Origin: Bacteroidota bacterium
Lineage (GTDB): Bacteria > Bacteroidota > Bacteroidia > Bacteroidales > B18-G4
Direction: 5' to 3'
Assembly (NCBI GenBank): GCA_003648575.1
Contig: QMPN01000051.1
Coordinates: 1-14,531 of the forward strand
Length of the DNA: 14,531 nt
The translations under genes were made by a program, and so were the position numbers. Numbering within the stretch: the first letter of the stretch is position 1; each line of letters begins with the position of its first letter. The notes below the pieces were generated by a model. That model did no database searches, was not told where the DNA came from, and was given only the letters and a program-made list of their open reading frames with translations. Positions 1 to 7,499 of this stretch are shown here, in pieces.

Positions 1-2
1 AG

Positions 3-653
3 CATGGATTCAACACCGTTGTAGCACATCTGAAACATTTACGCGAGCATGGAGAAACTGTCTTTTTGGAAGAAGCTATTTCATTTCTGGAACAACAAGA
101 GGACCTTGGATTTACCGTTGATGAGGTAAAACAGAAAGTTCATGAGAAAGATGATTCTCCCGCTTGCAGTAGTGGCTGTCCGGGTTCTGCCCCGGTAGTG
201 TTCGATATAGATACCGATGCTGTTAAAAATGCAGCTGAAGGCGCCCCGCCGGCAGCCGCCGGTCATCAGCCCTCGACGCTGATGCAGTGGCCGGTGCAGA
301 TGCACCTGATTAACCCCAACGCAGCTTATTTTCAGGGTGCCGATGTGTTGCTGGCTGCCGATTGTTCGGCCTTTTCCATGGGTGATTTTCATTCGAAACA
401 CCTAAAAGGGAAAAGCCTGGCCATCGCATGTCCTAAATTAGATTCAGGCACAGAAACCTACGTTCAGAAACTGATCGCCATGATCGATGAAGCTAAGATC
501 AATACGCTTCAGGTAATGATTATGGAGGTGCCCTGTTGTGGCGGATTGATACAAATGGCACAGATGGCGGTAGCCAATGCTACAAGGAAGATTCCTGTGA
601 AGAAGACTGTAGTGGGAATAAGGGGCGATATCATTGCAGAAGAATGGATATAA
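3..653 (+). CDS. Ferredoxin-like iron-sulfur protein, 5' end outside the window
   Basis: The reading frame is open from position 3, so the true start lies upstream; a TTG at 66 is possible but the frame continues before it with sensible protein (HGFNTVVAHLKHLREHGE). The visible 216 residues have a helical linker, a 'CSSGCPGS' motif (Cys at window codons 55 and 59), then a conserved domain with 'QWPVQ', 'LLAADCSAF', 'ACPKLD' and 'MEVPCCGG' (Cys at codons 121, 143, 178, 179). From memory of this family, full-length members begin with a two-cluster 4Fe-4S ferredoxin domain followed by such a linker; that part would be off the left edge. The family is cytoplasmic, typical of anaerobes, and of unproven role; electron transfer is inferred. 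It ends 26 bases before the porin gene and may share its transcript. The family assignment is fairly sure, the function is not. Confidence 0.75.
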   Translation, partial: HGFNTVVAHLKHLREHGETVFLEEAISFLEQQEDLGFTVDEVKQKVHEKDDSPACSSGCPGSAPVVFDIDTDAVKNAAEGAPPAAAGHQPSTLMQWPVQMHLINPNAAYFQGADVLLAADCSAFSMGDFHSKHLKGKSLAIACPKLDSGTETYVQKLIAMIDEAKINTLQVMIMEVPCCGGLIQMAQMAVANATRKIPVKKTVVGIRGDIIAEEWI

Positions 654-679
654 TCATTCACACATAAACCAAAAACCGT

Positions 680-1963
680 ATGAAAAAAAATGCACAATTT
701 CTTAGACTGGCAATTTTCTTGCTTGTCTTGACCTTCAGTGCAGAGGCAAATGCACAGTTTAAATTTTCTGCCCAGTTGAGGCCGAGAGCTGAATACCGTC
801 ACGGGTATAAGACATTGCCTGCCACTGATGCCAAACCGGCTTTCTTCATTTCCCAGAGAACCCGCTTGAATTTCGATTATGGAGCAAAGAAATTCAAACT
901 TGGTATCAGCCTGCAGGACGTCAGGACCTGGGGCGATGTCCCACAGCTGAATGCCTACGATAACCGTTCATCACTACACCAGGCGTGGGGTCAGTACTTT
1001 TTTACTGAGTCCTTTTCATTGAAGGCCGGGCGGCAGGAGATCGTATATGATGACGCCAGGATGTTTGGCAATGTCGACTGGGCCCAACAGGGCAGGAGCC
1101 ATGATGCGGCTATTCTTCGCTTCAGCAATGATGCGATCAGGATCGATGCCGGTTTTGCATGGAACCAGGAAAAGCAGAATCTGTATGGAACAGATTATAT
1201 GCTGAAAGGGAATTATAAGACCTTTCAATACCTGTGGCTGCATAAAAAAATCAATGATTTTTCATTTAGCGTCTTGTTCTTAAACAATGGAATGGAGTAT
1301 TTCAAGAAAGACTCTACCTACCAAACCCTGTTCAGCCAGACAATAGGTACCAGGCTTTCATACGCTGTAAAAAAGATAGCCGTTAATGGTGCTTTTTATT
1401 ATCAGGGAGGAACAGATCACAAAGATCTTTCACTGAGCGCATTCTATTTTGCTGCCGATGTTAAATTCAATTTTACCGATGCCTTTGCCATGTTGCTCGG
1501 TTTTGAATACCTCTCAGGTACCAGTGAGAAGGATATGAAGGATTCTACCTTTAACAAAAACAATTCATTCACACCCTTTTATGGAACCAATCATAAATTT
1601 AACGGTCACATGGACTATTTTTATGTTGGGAACCATAACAGCAATGTTGGTTTGCGTGACCTTTACCTTTCATTCATTTATAAGAAGAAAAAATTCTCCG
1701 GCGTATTGACAGTGCATAATTTCTGTTCAGCAGCTACCATAATCGACAGGGATGATCCAACAAAGGATATGCCCAATCGCCTTGGACTCGAAGCAGATAT
1801 CGGACTGGCATACCAGCTGGCCGACGGACTTGCCGTAAAAGCAGGATATTCGCAAATGTTTGCTACAGCCTCCATGGAAGCCCTGAAAGGCGGAGACAAA
1901 GGAAAGGTAGCCAACTGGGCATGGGTAATGCTTGCCTTTAATCCAACACTATTTAGCAAATAG
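680..1963 (+). CDS. Alginate-export family outer-membrane beta-barrel protein
   Basis: This 427-residue protein has a signal peptide (hydrophobic stretch about residues 9-20, likely cleavage after AEANA, residue 25). The mature part starts 'QFKFSAQLRPRAEYRHGY' and carries alternating polar/aromatic strands, the 'SQRTRLNF' strand, 'LKAGRQEIVYDD' and a final barrel strand 'NWAWVMLAFNP'. These are typical of the alginate_exp family of 16-18-strand porins; length is normal. Despite the family name, members in Bacteroidota are often near respiratory genes, and alginate need not be the substrate. It lies 26 bases after the ferredoxin-like gene and 21 bases before the PepSY-TM-like gene, so co-transcription is likely. 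A role as a general or anion pore serving nitrite reduction is inference from position. No clear ribosome binding site is seen before the ATG, as usual in this phylum. Confidence 0.82.
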   Translation: MKKNAQFLRLAIFLLVLTFSAEANAQFKFSAQLRPRAEYRHGYKTLPATDAKPAFFISQRTRLNFDYGAKKFKLGISLQDVRTWGDVPQLNAYDNRSSLHQAWGQYFFTESFSLKAGRQEIVYDDARMFGNVDWAQQGRSHDAAILRFSNDAIRIDAGFAWNQEKQNLYGTDYMLKGNYKTFQYLWLHKKINDFSFSVLFLNNGMEYFKKDSTYQTLFSQTIGTRLSYAVKKIAVNGAFYYQGGTDHKDLSLSAFYFAADVKFNFTDAFAMLLGFEYLSGTSEKDMKDSTFNKNNSFTPFYGTNHKFNGHMDYFYVGNHNSNVGLRDLYLSFIYKKKKFSGVLTVHNFCSAATIIDRDDPTKDMPNRLGLEADIGLAYQLADGLAVKAGYSQMFATASMEALKGGDKGKVANWAWVMLAFNPTLFSK

Positions 1964-1984
1964 TAATTTTCAGTTGCGAGGGCC

Positions 1985-3520
1985 ATGGGCAAAAGGCGAA
2001 AAAGAAATTTGATGAAGAAGTTGCACAAATGGCCCTCGCTGCTGATTGCTGTATTTATTATCCTGTGGGCTGCTTCAGGAGTGGTGCTGAATCACAGGCA
2101 CCTTGTTTCATCCCTGGATCTCGACCGCACATACCTTCCATCAGAACACCGTTATGATAATTGGAATAATGCAGCCCTCAGAGGTTCCATTTGCATTGAC
2201 TCTAATCTTAGCTGGTTTTTCGGAAATACCGGTGTTTGGGAATTCGATATTCGTGATACTTCATGGAAGGACCTGAGAAAAGGGTTTCCTGCGGGAGCAG
2301 ATCACCATAAGGTCAATTGCCTTTTAAAGACCGAGGAGGGCGAATATTTCTGTGGTACAAGGTTTGGTTTGTACAAATTTGTACCTGGCGATCAGGCCTG
2401 GAAGGGATTGTGCATTCCCCATGATGACCGTCACGTAGTGGATCTTGCACAAAGTCGGGATTCATTGTGGATTATGACGCGATCGCATTTATGGAAAATG
2501 CCACTGAAAGGTATCCCGGAGTTTGAATATGCACCCATCCTTCCACCGCTGGGATACGACAATAAGGTCGGGCTGTTCAAGACACTATGGGTGATCCACA
2601 GTGGTGAGATATACGGTGTCGCAGGCAAACTTCTTGTCGACTTTGTGGCCCTTGTCTTTGTGTTTCTTACTATTTCAGGATTGATTTATTTTTTCTTTCC
2701 CCGCATGATGAGAAGGAGGAAACGGCATGCAAAGCCCACGAATAGGCTCGCCGCATGGAATAAGTTCTCCATTAAATGGCACAACAAGATAGGGATATGG
2801 TTGGTGTTGATTCTGACAATGACCATTTTTACAGGTATGTTTCTTCGCCCGCCTCTTTTAATTGTTATTGCAACGGACAGGGTTGGCAAGATTCCATATT
2901 CAGTATTGGATGATGGGTACCCCTGGTACGACCTATTGAGACGTATCCTGATAGATGAAAAGCATAATAATGTTTACCTGGCTACTTCTGAAGGTATTTT
3001 TCGAATGGAGCAATCACTGAAAACCAGACCGGAGTTTGTTTTCCCCCAACCCCCGGCTTCGGTGATGGGGTATAATGTATTTGATTACCATCCCAATGGC
3101 AATATCCTGGTTGGTTCTTTTTCCGGCCTCTACCAGTGGGAACCTGAAGGCGCTTTGATCCTTGACCACTACACGCAGATGCCTTATGCCCGTCCGTCAG
3201 GACTGGCAAATCCGATCAGTGCTAACATGACCTCCGGCTACCATATTGATAAGTGGGGGAGGGAATATGTATTTGACTATAATTCCGGTGTTTTGCCTCT
3301 GGGACATAGTGAAAAATTTCCTGATATGCCACTAGTCATAAGCAGTGCCCGTATTCCCCTATGGAATGTTGCACTCGAAATGCATACTGCAAGACTTTTC
3401 AAACCGCTGATCGGTGATTTTTATATCCTTTTCATCCCTCTTTATGGCTTAAGTGCACTTCTTATAATGATCTCTGGCACAGTGCTCTGGATTAGGAAAT
3501 ATCGGAAGAAACGCAAATAA
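1985..3520 (+). CDS. PepSY-TM-like four-helix membrane protein with propeller-like loops
   Basis: The 511 residues show four membrane segments: about 16-35, 216-238, 269-295 and 478-503. The first follows 'LHKWPSLL' and ends 'SGVVLNHR'; the third follows 'KWHNKIGIW' and holds 'TGMFL'; the fourth follows 'ALEMHTARLF' and ends 'SGTVLWIRKYRKKRK'. This His-before-helix and 'TG'/'SG' pattern is that of PepSY-associated TM proteins, some of which take part in transmembrane electron transfer. The loops between helices 1-2 and 3-4 hold blade-like units ('EGEYFCGTRFGLYKF', 'NNVYLATSEGIFRM', 'GNILVGSFSGLYQWE') like those of propeller sensors. His14, His266 and His467 could be ligands, but this is unproven. 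The start at 1985 is preceded by GCGAGGG; an ATG at 2012 (MKKLHKW) is a reasonable alternative. It is 21 bases after the porin gene. The function is unknown; a redox link to the nrf genes is inferred. Confidence 0.7.
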   Translation: MGKRRKRNLMKKLHKWPSLLIAVFIILWAASGVVLNHRHLVSSLDLDRTYLPSEHRYDNWNNAALRGSICIDSNLSWFFGNTGVWEFDIRDTSWKDLRKGFPAGADHHKVNCLLKTEEGEYFCGTRFGLYKFVPGDQAWKGLCIPHDDRHVVDLAQSRDSLWIMTRSHLWKMPLKGIPEFEYAPILPPLGYDNKVGLFKTLWVIHSGEIYGVAGKLLVDFVALVFVFLTISGLIYFFFPRMMRRRKRHAKPTNRLAAWNKFSIKWHNKIGIWLVLILTMTIFTGMFLRPPLLIVIATDRVGKIPYSVLDDGYPWYDLLRRILIDEKHNNVYLATSEGIFRMEQSLKTRPEFVFPQPPASVMGYNVFDYHPNGNILVGSFSGLYQWEPEGALILDHYTQMPYARPSGLANPISANMTSGYHIDKWGREYVFDYNSGVLPLGHSEKFPDMPLVISSARIPLWNVALEMHTARLFKPLIGDFYILFIPLYGLSALLIMISGTVLWIRKYRKKRK

Positions 3521-3549
3521 TTTAGAGTTCTTATAAATTACTATATCTC

Positions 3550-3581
3550 TTGATAAATATCTACTTGATATCGTATCTTTG
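3550..3581 (+). promoter_or_regulatory. Promoter of nrfHA with CRP/FNR-like palindrome
   Basis: TATCTTTG at 3574-3581 matches the Bacteroidota -7 box TAnnTTTG exactly. A TTG at 3550-3552 lies 21 bases upstream, where the -33 element is expected. Overlapping it is TTGATAAATATCTA (3550-3563), nine of ten positions of the CRP/FNR-type palindrome TTGAT-N4-ATCAA. The box is 53 bases before the nrfH start, in a 114-base gap. This suggests that nrfHA is transcribed separately from the upstream genes under a CRP/FNR-family regulator of nitrite, NO or anaerobic growth. The box is convincing, the operator less so. Confidence 0.55.
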
Positions 3582-3634
3582 ACTGCAATATGAATTATGG
3601 TACACAATTACCTGATTAATAAAGCCTGGATATA

Positions 3635-4216
3635 ATGACTAAATTGTTTCGATTCTTTGTGCCACCACAGGGCTGGGGAAAGATTGCTGCGGTTATTTCC
3701 GGTGCAATGTTGGGGCTCTTTTTCTATCTGGTCTATATTTCCAATGCGGTATCGTACCTGTCGGATAATCCGGAGACCTGCGTAAATTGCCACATCATGG
3801 CACCTGAATTTGCGACCTGGTCGCACAGCTCTCACCGTGAACATGCCCATTGCAATGATTGCCACGTTCCCCACAACAACGTCTTCAATAAGTACTATTT
3901 TAAAGCCAAGGACGGGATGCGCCATGCTGCCATGTTCACCATGCGGATGGAGCCTCAGACCATCTTTATCCGGGAAGAAGGGAAAAGAGTAGTCCATAAG
4001 AACTGCCTGCGTTGCCATGGCGACCTGGTTCACAACTCCCGCTTATTGGCAGTAACGGATACATATTTTAAGAGTTTCAATGAAAGGCAGTGCTGGGAAT
4101 GTCACAGGGAAACACCTCATGGAAGGGTACATAGCCTTTCGAGCGTGCCCTTTGCCCGTGTACCGGGCCCGGAAAGTCCTGTGCCAAACTGGCTTGATAA
4201 ACTGATGAAAAAATAA
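3635..4216 (+). CDS. nrfH: NrfH, tetraheme c-type cytochrome, quinol-oxidising subunit of nitrite reductase
   Basis: This protein takes electrons from the menaquinol pool and passes them to NrfA; it sits in the inner membrane facing the periplasm. It has 193 residues: one N-terminal anchor helix (about 17-36), then four CxxCH haem sites at 49-53 (CVNCH), 73-77 (CNDCH), 124-128 (CLRCH) and 153-157 (CWECH). The first site is followed by I-Met55, the CxxCHxM arrangement in which Met is the haem 1 ligand in NrfH. Four haems, a single helix and the order NrfH-NrfA fit the NapC/NrfH family, subgroup NrfH. It is somewhat longer than the Desulfovibrio protein because of a proline-rich C-terminal tail. 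It is followed by nrfA after 27 bases, surely one operon. The first base of the coding region follows an AT-rich leader with a Bacteroidota promoter box. Confidence 0.95.
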   Translation: MTKLFRFFVPPQGWGKIAAVISGAMLGLFFYLVYISNAVSYLSDNPETCVNCHIMAPEFATWSHSSHREHAHCNDCHVPHNNVFNKYYFKAKDGMRHAAMFTMRMEPQTIFIREEGKRVVHKNCLRCHGDLVHNSRLLAVTDTYFKSFNERQCWECHRETPHGRVHSLSSVPFARVPGPESPVPNWLDKLMKK

Positions 4217-4243
4217 TAGTGTTAAGATAAAAACCTAAGAAAC

Positions 4244-5746
4244 ATGAAATCTAAAAGAAAAGCGTGGGTAAATTGGTCATTGTTCCTGCTAACCCTTGTC
4301 ATTGTCTTCCTGCTGGGCCTGCTGGCATCTTCAGTAACAGAGCGCAGGGCCGAAGCCATTTTTGTGAACAAACCGGTAGTCAAATTGAGTGACTACGAAC
4401 CCAGAAATGAAGAGTGGGGTAAAAATTACCCCCGGGAGTTTGAATCATATTATCGAACAGAGGATACTTCTCTCAAGACCCTATACAACGGAAATGCTAT
4501 GATAGATATGCTCGAGGAAGATCCACGTTTGGTGGTTTTATGGGCAGGCTATGGCTTTTCCAAGGATTATAACCAGGGTAGGGGGCATTTTTATGCCATC
4601 GAGGATATGCAGAAAACACTCAGGACAGGAGCCCCTAAGGGACCGGATGACGGACCCATGCCAAATACATGCTGGACCTGCAAAAGTCCTGATGTACCCC
4701 GTCTGATGAGTGAGCATGGGATCGCTGATTTCTATGCAGGGAAATGGGCATCAAAAGGCCCTGAGATTGTGAATATTATTGGTTGTGCCGATTGCCATGA
4801 TCCAAATACCATGGATCTGCGCATTACCAGGCCAGCACTCATCGAAGCCTTTGAAAGCATAGGTAAGGATATTACCAAGTCTACTCACCAGGAGATGCGT
4901 TCGCTGGTTTGTGCTCAATGCCATGTCGAATATTATTTCAATAAGAAAGTTCCTGTTGAAGGAGTTCCATACCTGACCTTCCCATGGAAGGACGGTTTTT
5001 CTGCTGAAGCCATGCTTAAGTATTATGATGATATCGAATTTGCAGATTGGACGCATGCTATAAGCAAGGCACCTATGTTAAAGGCTCAGCATCCCGGATA
5101 TGAGGTATTTATGACAGGGATCCACTATGAACGTGGTGTGTCTTGTGCCGATTGTCATATGCCTTATCACAGTGAAGGAGGACAGAAATTTACAAACCAC
5201 CATATGACAAGCCCCTTAAAGTATGTCGCATCATCCTGCCAGGTATGTCACCGTCAGAGCGAAGCGACCCTTGTCCAGAACGTTTATGACCGCCAGCGTA
5301 AGGTAATTGAGATTCGCGACCGGGCCGAGATACAGATCGTTCGCGCACATGTAGAGGCAAAAGCTGCCTGGGATGCCGGTGCTACCGAAGCCGAGATGAA
5401 AGATATTCTGTACAAGATCAGGGCAGCCCAATGGTATTGGGATTATGCAGCGGCCAGCCACGGCGGATCATTCCATTCACCTGTTGAGATATCAAGGGTG
5501 GTAGGAAAAGCGATTGACCAGGCCCAGGAAGCGCGTGTCATGCTTGCCAGGCTGCTTGCCACATATGGACATACTGACGAGATCCCATATCCTGATATCG
5601 CTACCAAGGCCAAAGCACATGCTTTCATAAACCTCCCGGTAGAAAAGCTACAGGCAGAGAAGGATGAGTTCATGTTGACCGTAGTACCGCAATGGTTGAA
5701 GGAGGCTGCTGCCAGGGAAGCAACTTATTCGACACCGGTAGAGTAG
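4244..5746 (+). CDS. nrfA: NrfA, pentaheme cytochrome c nitrite reductase (ammonia-forming)
   Basis: NrfA catalyses the six-electron reduction of nitrite to ammonium in the periplasm, and also acts on NO and hydroxylamine. The 500 residues start with a membrane segment (about 10-29) that serves as signal or anchor. The catalytic haem site CWTCK (143-147) has the diagnostic lysine; four CxxCH sites follow at 181, 223, 301 and 332. Expected active-site residues are all present: Arg113 (in QGRGHFYA), Tyr230 (in CAQCHVEYYF) and His283 (in KAQHPGYEVF). Glu229, Tyr230, Lys280 and Gln282 match the calcium ligands of the E. coli enzyme. Further His residues (319-320, 406, 411) are candidates for axial ligands. 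Length is normal and no residue is missing. No haem lyase or other cytochrome c maturation gene is in the window. The C-terminal 'YSTPVE' runs to a TAG stop 51 bases before the next gene. Confidence 0.97.
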   Translation: MKSKRKAWVNWSLFLLTLVIVFLLGLLASSVTERRAEAIFVNKPVVKLSDYEPRNEEWGKNYPREFESYYRTEDTSLKTLYNGNAMIDMLEEDPRLVVLWAGYGFSKDYNQGRGHFYAIEDMQKTLRTGAPKGPDDGPMPNTCWTCKSPDVPRLMSEHGIADFYAGKWASKGPEIVNIIGCADCHDPNTMDLRITRPALIEAFESIGKDITKSTHQEMRSLVCAQCHVEYYFNKKVPVEGVPYLTFPWKDGFSAEAMLKYYDDIEFADWTHAISKAPMLKAQHPGYEVFMTGIHYERGVSCADCHMPYHSEGGQKFTNHHMTSPLKYVASSCQVCHRQSEATLVQNVYDRQRKVIEIRDRAEIQIVRAHVEAKAAWDAGATEAEMKDILYKIRAAQWYWDYAAASHGGSFHSPVEISRVVGKAIDQAQEARVMLARLLATYGHTDEIPYPDIATKAKAHAFINLPVEKLQAEKDEFMLTVVPQWLKEAAAREATYSTPVE

Positions 5747-5774
5747 ATTTTGCTGATCAAGGATTTTCATTAAC

Positions 5775-5798
5775 TTGCTGCTTGAAACAAGCAAGCAA
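5775..5798 (+). promoter_or_regulatory. Hairpin at the start codon of the thioredoxin-like gene
   Basis: TTGCTGCTTG (5775-5784), loop AAA, and CAAGC-A-AGCAA (5788-5798) can pair over 10 bases with one bulged A. The right arm includes the first base of the ATG. There is no T-tract, so it is not an intrinsic terminator of nrfA. It could damp translation of the downstream gene relative to nrfHA, or protect the nrf transcript end. The base pairing is seen directly; the role is a guess. Confidence 0.35.
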
Positions 5799-7081
5799 TG
5801 AAAAATATACTACTCAGTCTTCTTATTGGCTTCTTTTCCCTCCATTCCCTGACGGGACAGGACCTGATAAGTGTCGTAGGAAAAAGCCCTTATCCTCAGA
5901 ATGTAAAGGTCTATTTCACAGGCTTTAATGGGTTTGAAAACTTGGATCTTGGGAGCATCAGATCGATGCCGGGTGGTGAGATCGATTTTTTTACCGACTA
6001 TCATGGTTTTTGCACGATAAAGGCAGAGGAATACAAATCCTATCCACTCATCCTTCAACATGATCCCGTATGTATCGAATGGGGCGATATTCCAAAATTT
6101 ACATGTGAGCCTGAGAATGAGGCCTATTATGAATATTTGTCGGACCTCGGTTATGCTGATTCCTTGCTTCAGGTTTTTTTGAATACAGGTGATTCTCTTA
6201 ACAAAATAAAGTCAAGGGAAGAATTATCCGGCTTAATAGAAAGCCAAATCAGCCGGGAGGCAGATGTTGCTGCTCCTTTTGCCGAAGTTTTTATACAGGC
6301 CGAAATACGACTCCGTAGGGCTAAAATACTGGAAAATAAGGATCAGATGGCCATCTGGAAAGAGGATATACTATCGTTTATTGATGCCCATTATGATGCC
6401 TTGTATAACTCATATTATATTGCAAAACTGGCCGGTGCTTATCTTGAAATGAACCAAATTGTAATTGAACGTGATGGAGGTTTGCAGCAGGCTATGGAGT
6501 ATGATATCGATCTCTGGATGACCAGGCTTGGACCGTTGATGGGTGAGCGGGAAGTGGCAAATTTCTTCCTGGCTTATTGTATGAAAACCGACGAGCTGGA
6601 TCTTGCATCAACACTTGTTGCGAAGTATATCGATTATGTGAAATGTGATCAATATGTTAGCAGTAAGCTCAGGCCTCTCTCTATGCCATACACATTCAAT
6701 GTGTTCTTTGGCCCACAGTTCAGCAATGTTCGCAGTCTCGACCAGTTTCAGGGCATGCGCAAGGTGCTGGCGCTGTTTTCGACCGAATGTCCTGCTTCTG
6801 TGGCTGCAGTAACAGGTTTATATGCTTTTGTGACAGAAAACCAGGTCCGCCTGCCGGTGATCCTTGTTCCCGACTATGAACTTGAAGGGGAAATGGGCGT
6901 GCTGATCGAAGAAAAAGCCCCCTTTGGCCTGCAGGCCGGTTTCAAGACCGGAGGTTCTCTGATGACCGGAGCAGGTATCAAGCAGCTGCCTGCATTCATG
7001 GTTCTCGACAGGAATAACCTCCTGGAGGAGGTGTTTTATGACCTCGAAGTGCTGAAAGCCATGCTGAAAGGAGATGATTAA
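5798..7081 (+). CDS. Secreted protein with degenerate thioredoxin-like C-terminal domain
   Basis: The 427 residues begin with a signal peptide (MKNILLSLLIGFFSLHSLTG, cleavage near residue 20). Residues ~22-95 read like the beta-rich DUF4369-type domain that often precedes thioredoxin domains in Bacteroidota. A helical middle part (~105-285) follows. The end looks like a thioredoxin fold: strand 'RKVLALFSTECPAS' (321-334) with the active-site position reduced to CPAS, one Cys331 and no second Cys, and later 'KQLPAFMVLD' (395-404) with the cis-proline position and a following strand. With a single cysteine it cannot act as a normal disulfide oxidoreductase. It follows nrfA by 51 bases with no terminator between, so it may be the third gene of that operon. 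A role in binding or delivering apocytochrome c or haem is conceivable but not shown. I do not recognise a named family. Confidence 0.6.
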   Translation: MKNILLSLLIGFFSLHSLTGQDLISVVGKSPYPQNVKVYFTGFNGFENLDLGSIRSMPGGEIDFFTDYHGFCTIKAEEYKSYPLILQHDPVCIEWGDIPKFTCEPENEAYYEYLSDLGYADSLLQVFLNTGDSLNKIKSREELSGLIESQISREADVAAPFAEVFIQAEIRLRRAKILENKDQMAIWKEDILSFIDAHYDALYNSYYIAKLAGAYLEMNQIVIERDGGLQQAMEYDIDLWMTRLGPLMGEREVANFFLAYCMKTDELDLASTLVAKYIDYVKCDQYVSSKLRPLSMPYTFNVFFGPQFSNVRSLDQFQGMRKVLALFSTECPASVAAVTGLYAFVTENQVRLPVILVPDYELEGEMGVLIEEKAPFGLQAGFKTGGSLMTGAGIKQLPAFMVLDRNNLLEEVFYDLEVLKAMLKGDD

Positions 7082-7083
7082 AC

Positions 7084-7269
7084 CTAAAGGTCCTCCCCGC
7101 CGCCAGGCATCACAAGAGCTCCGTGGAGGATGCGTATCCAGATCAGATCGAACCCGAAACCGGCCCCTGCACGTGTGGATTGTATCAGATGCGAAACCCC
7201 AATGGCTTCACCTGCGTACAATAGGCCGGGACCCAGTACTTTTATAAGTCTTCTGGGTTTCAATTGCAT
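7084..7269 (-). pseudogene. Truncated N-terminal remnant of an Nramp-like metal transporter
   Basis: Reading the minus strand from ATG 7269, the first ~45 residues match the start of Nramp-related divalent metal transporters: 'KVLGPGLLYAGEAIGVSH' then 'LIQSTRAGAGFGFDLIWI'. Intact family members have about 400 residues and continue with further membrane helices. Here the similarity stops near 7135, and 16 unrelated residues (RILHG...GGGEDL) lead to a stop at 7084, three bases from the end of the preceding convergent gene. I checked the other two minus-strand frames in 7082-7135 and saw no continuation, so a simple frameshift does not explain it. This is a 3' deletion remnant, or a mark of an assembly join. 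A functional 61-residue peptide is unlikely. Confidence 0.7.
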
Positions 7270-7499
7270 TGCGGGTATAATAGGTTCTTTGTCATAAAAA
7301 ACTTGTTATTTATCGTCAATACACTTGGATATATATAACAATATTTCTTTTTTTGCATGAAATTACGTGTTTATACTGAACTTTTTCATGGTTAGCACGT
7401 AGAATGTTTTAAGAAAAAAAGGCGAATTTTAGAGACTTTAAGACACGAATGTTTTTATAACCCCAAAACCACGATCAAGTTTTTGATAAAACCAAAATT
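7270..7499 (+). promoter_or_regulatory. AT-rich leader before the first fibre-like gene
   Basis: These 230 bases hold no gene that I can support. There is no exact TAnnTTTG box; the nearest is TACACTTG (7320-7327), one mismatch. Near the start codon lies a perfect inverted repeat ATCAA-GTTT-TTGAT (7474-7487), ending 12 bases before the ATG at 7500, which could be an operator or a small hairpin in the leader. The stretch also has to contain the former promoter of the minus-strand transporter remnant. A promoter here is inferred because the upstream gene is on the opposite strand. Confidence 0.35.

Noticed and set aside
66..68. TTG as the start of the first gene
   Set aside because: The frame stays open to position 3 and the upstream residues fit the linker of the family, so the gene is more likely cut by the window edge.
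3608..4033. 141-residue open frame opposite nrfH
   Set aside because: It lies wholly antisense to a certain gene with four haem motifs, and its translation shows no family signature or signal peptide.
5692..5928. 78-residue + strand open frame across the nrfA / thioredoxin-like junction
   Set aside because: It overlaps the ends of two better supported genes in another frame and has no recognisable content.
7091..7130. TCCTCC / GGAGGA pair as terminator of the thioredoxin-like gene
   Set aside because: The stem is only six bases with a 28-base loop and no T-tract, and it lies in the remnant gene.
7479..7486. AGTTTTTG as a -7 box for paralogue 1
   Set aside because: It lacks the TA and would leave only about 13 bases before the start codon.
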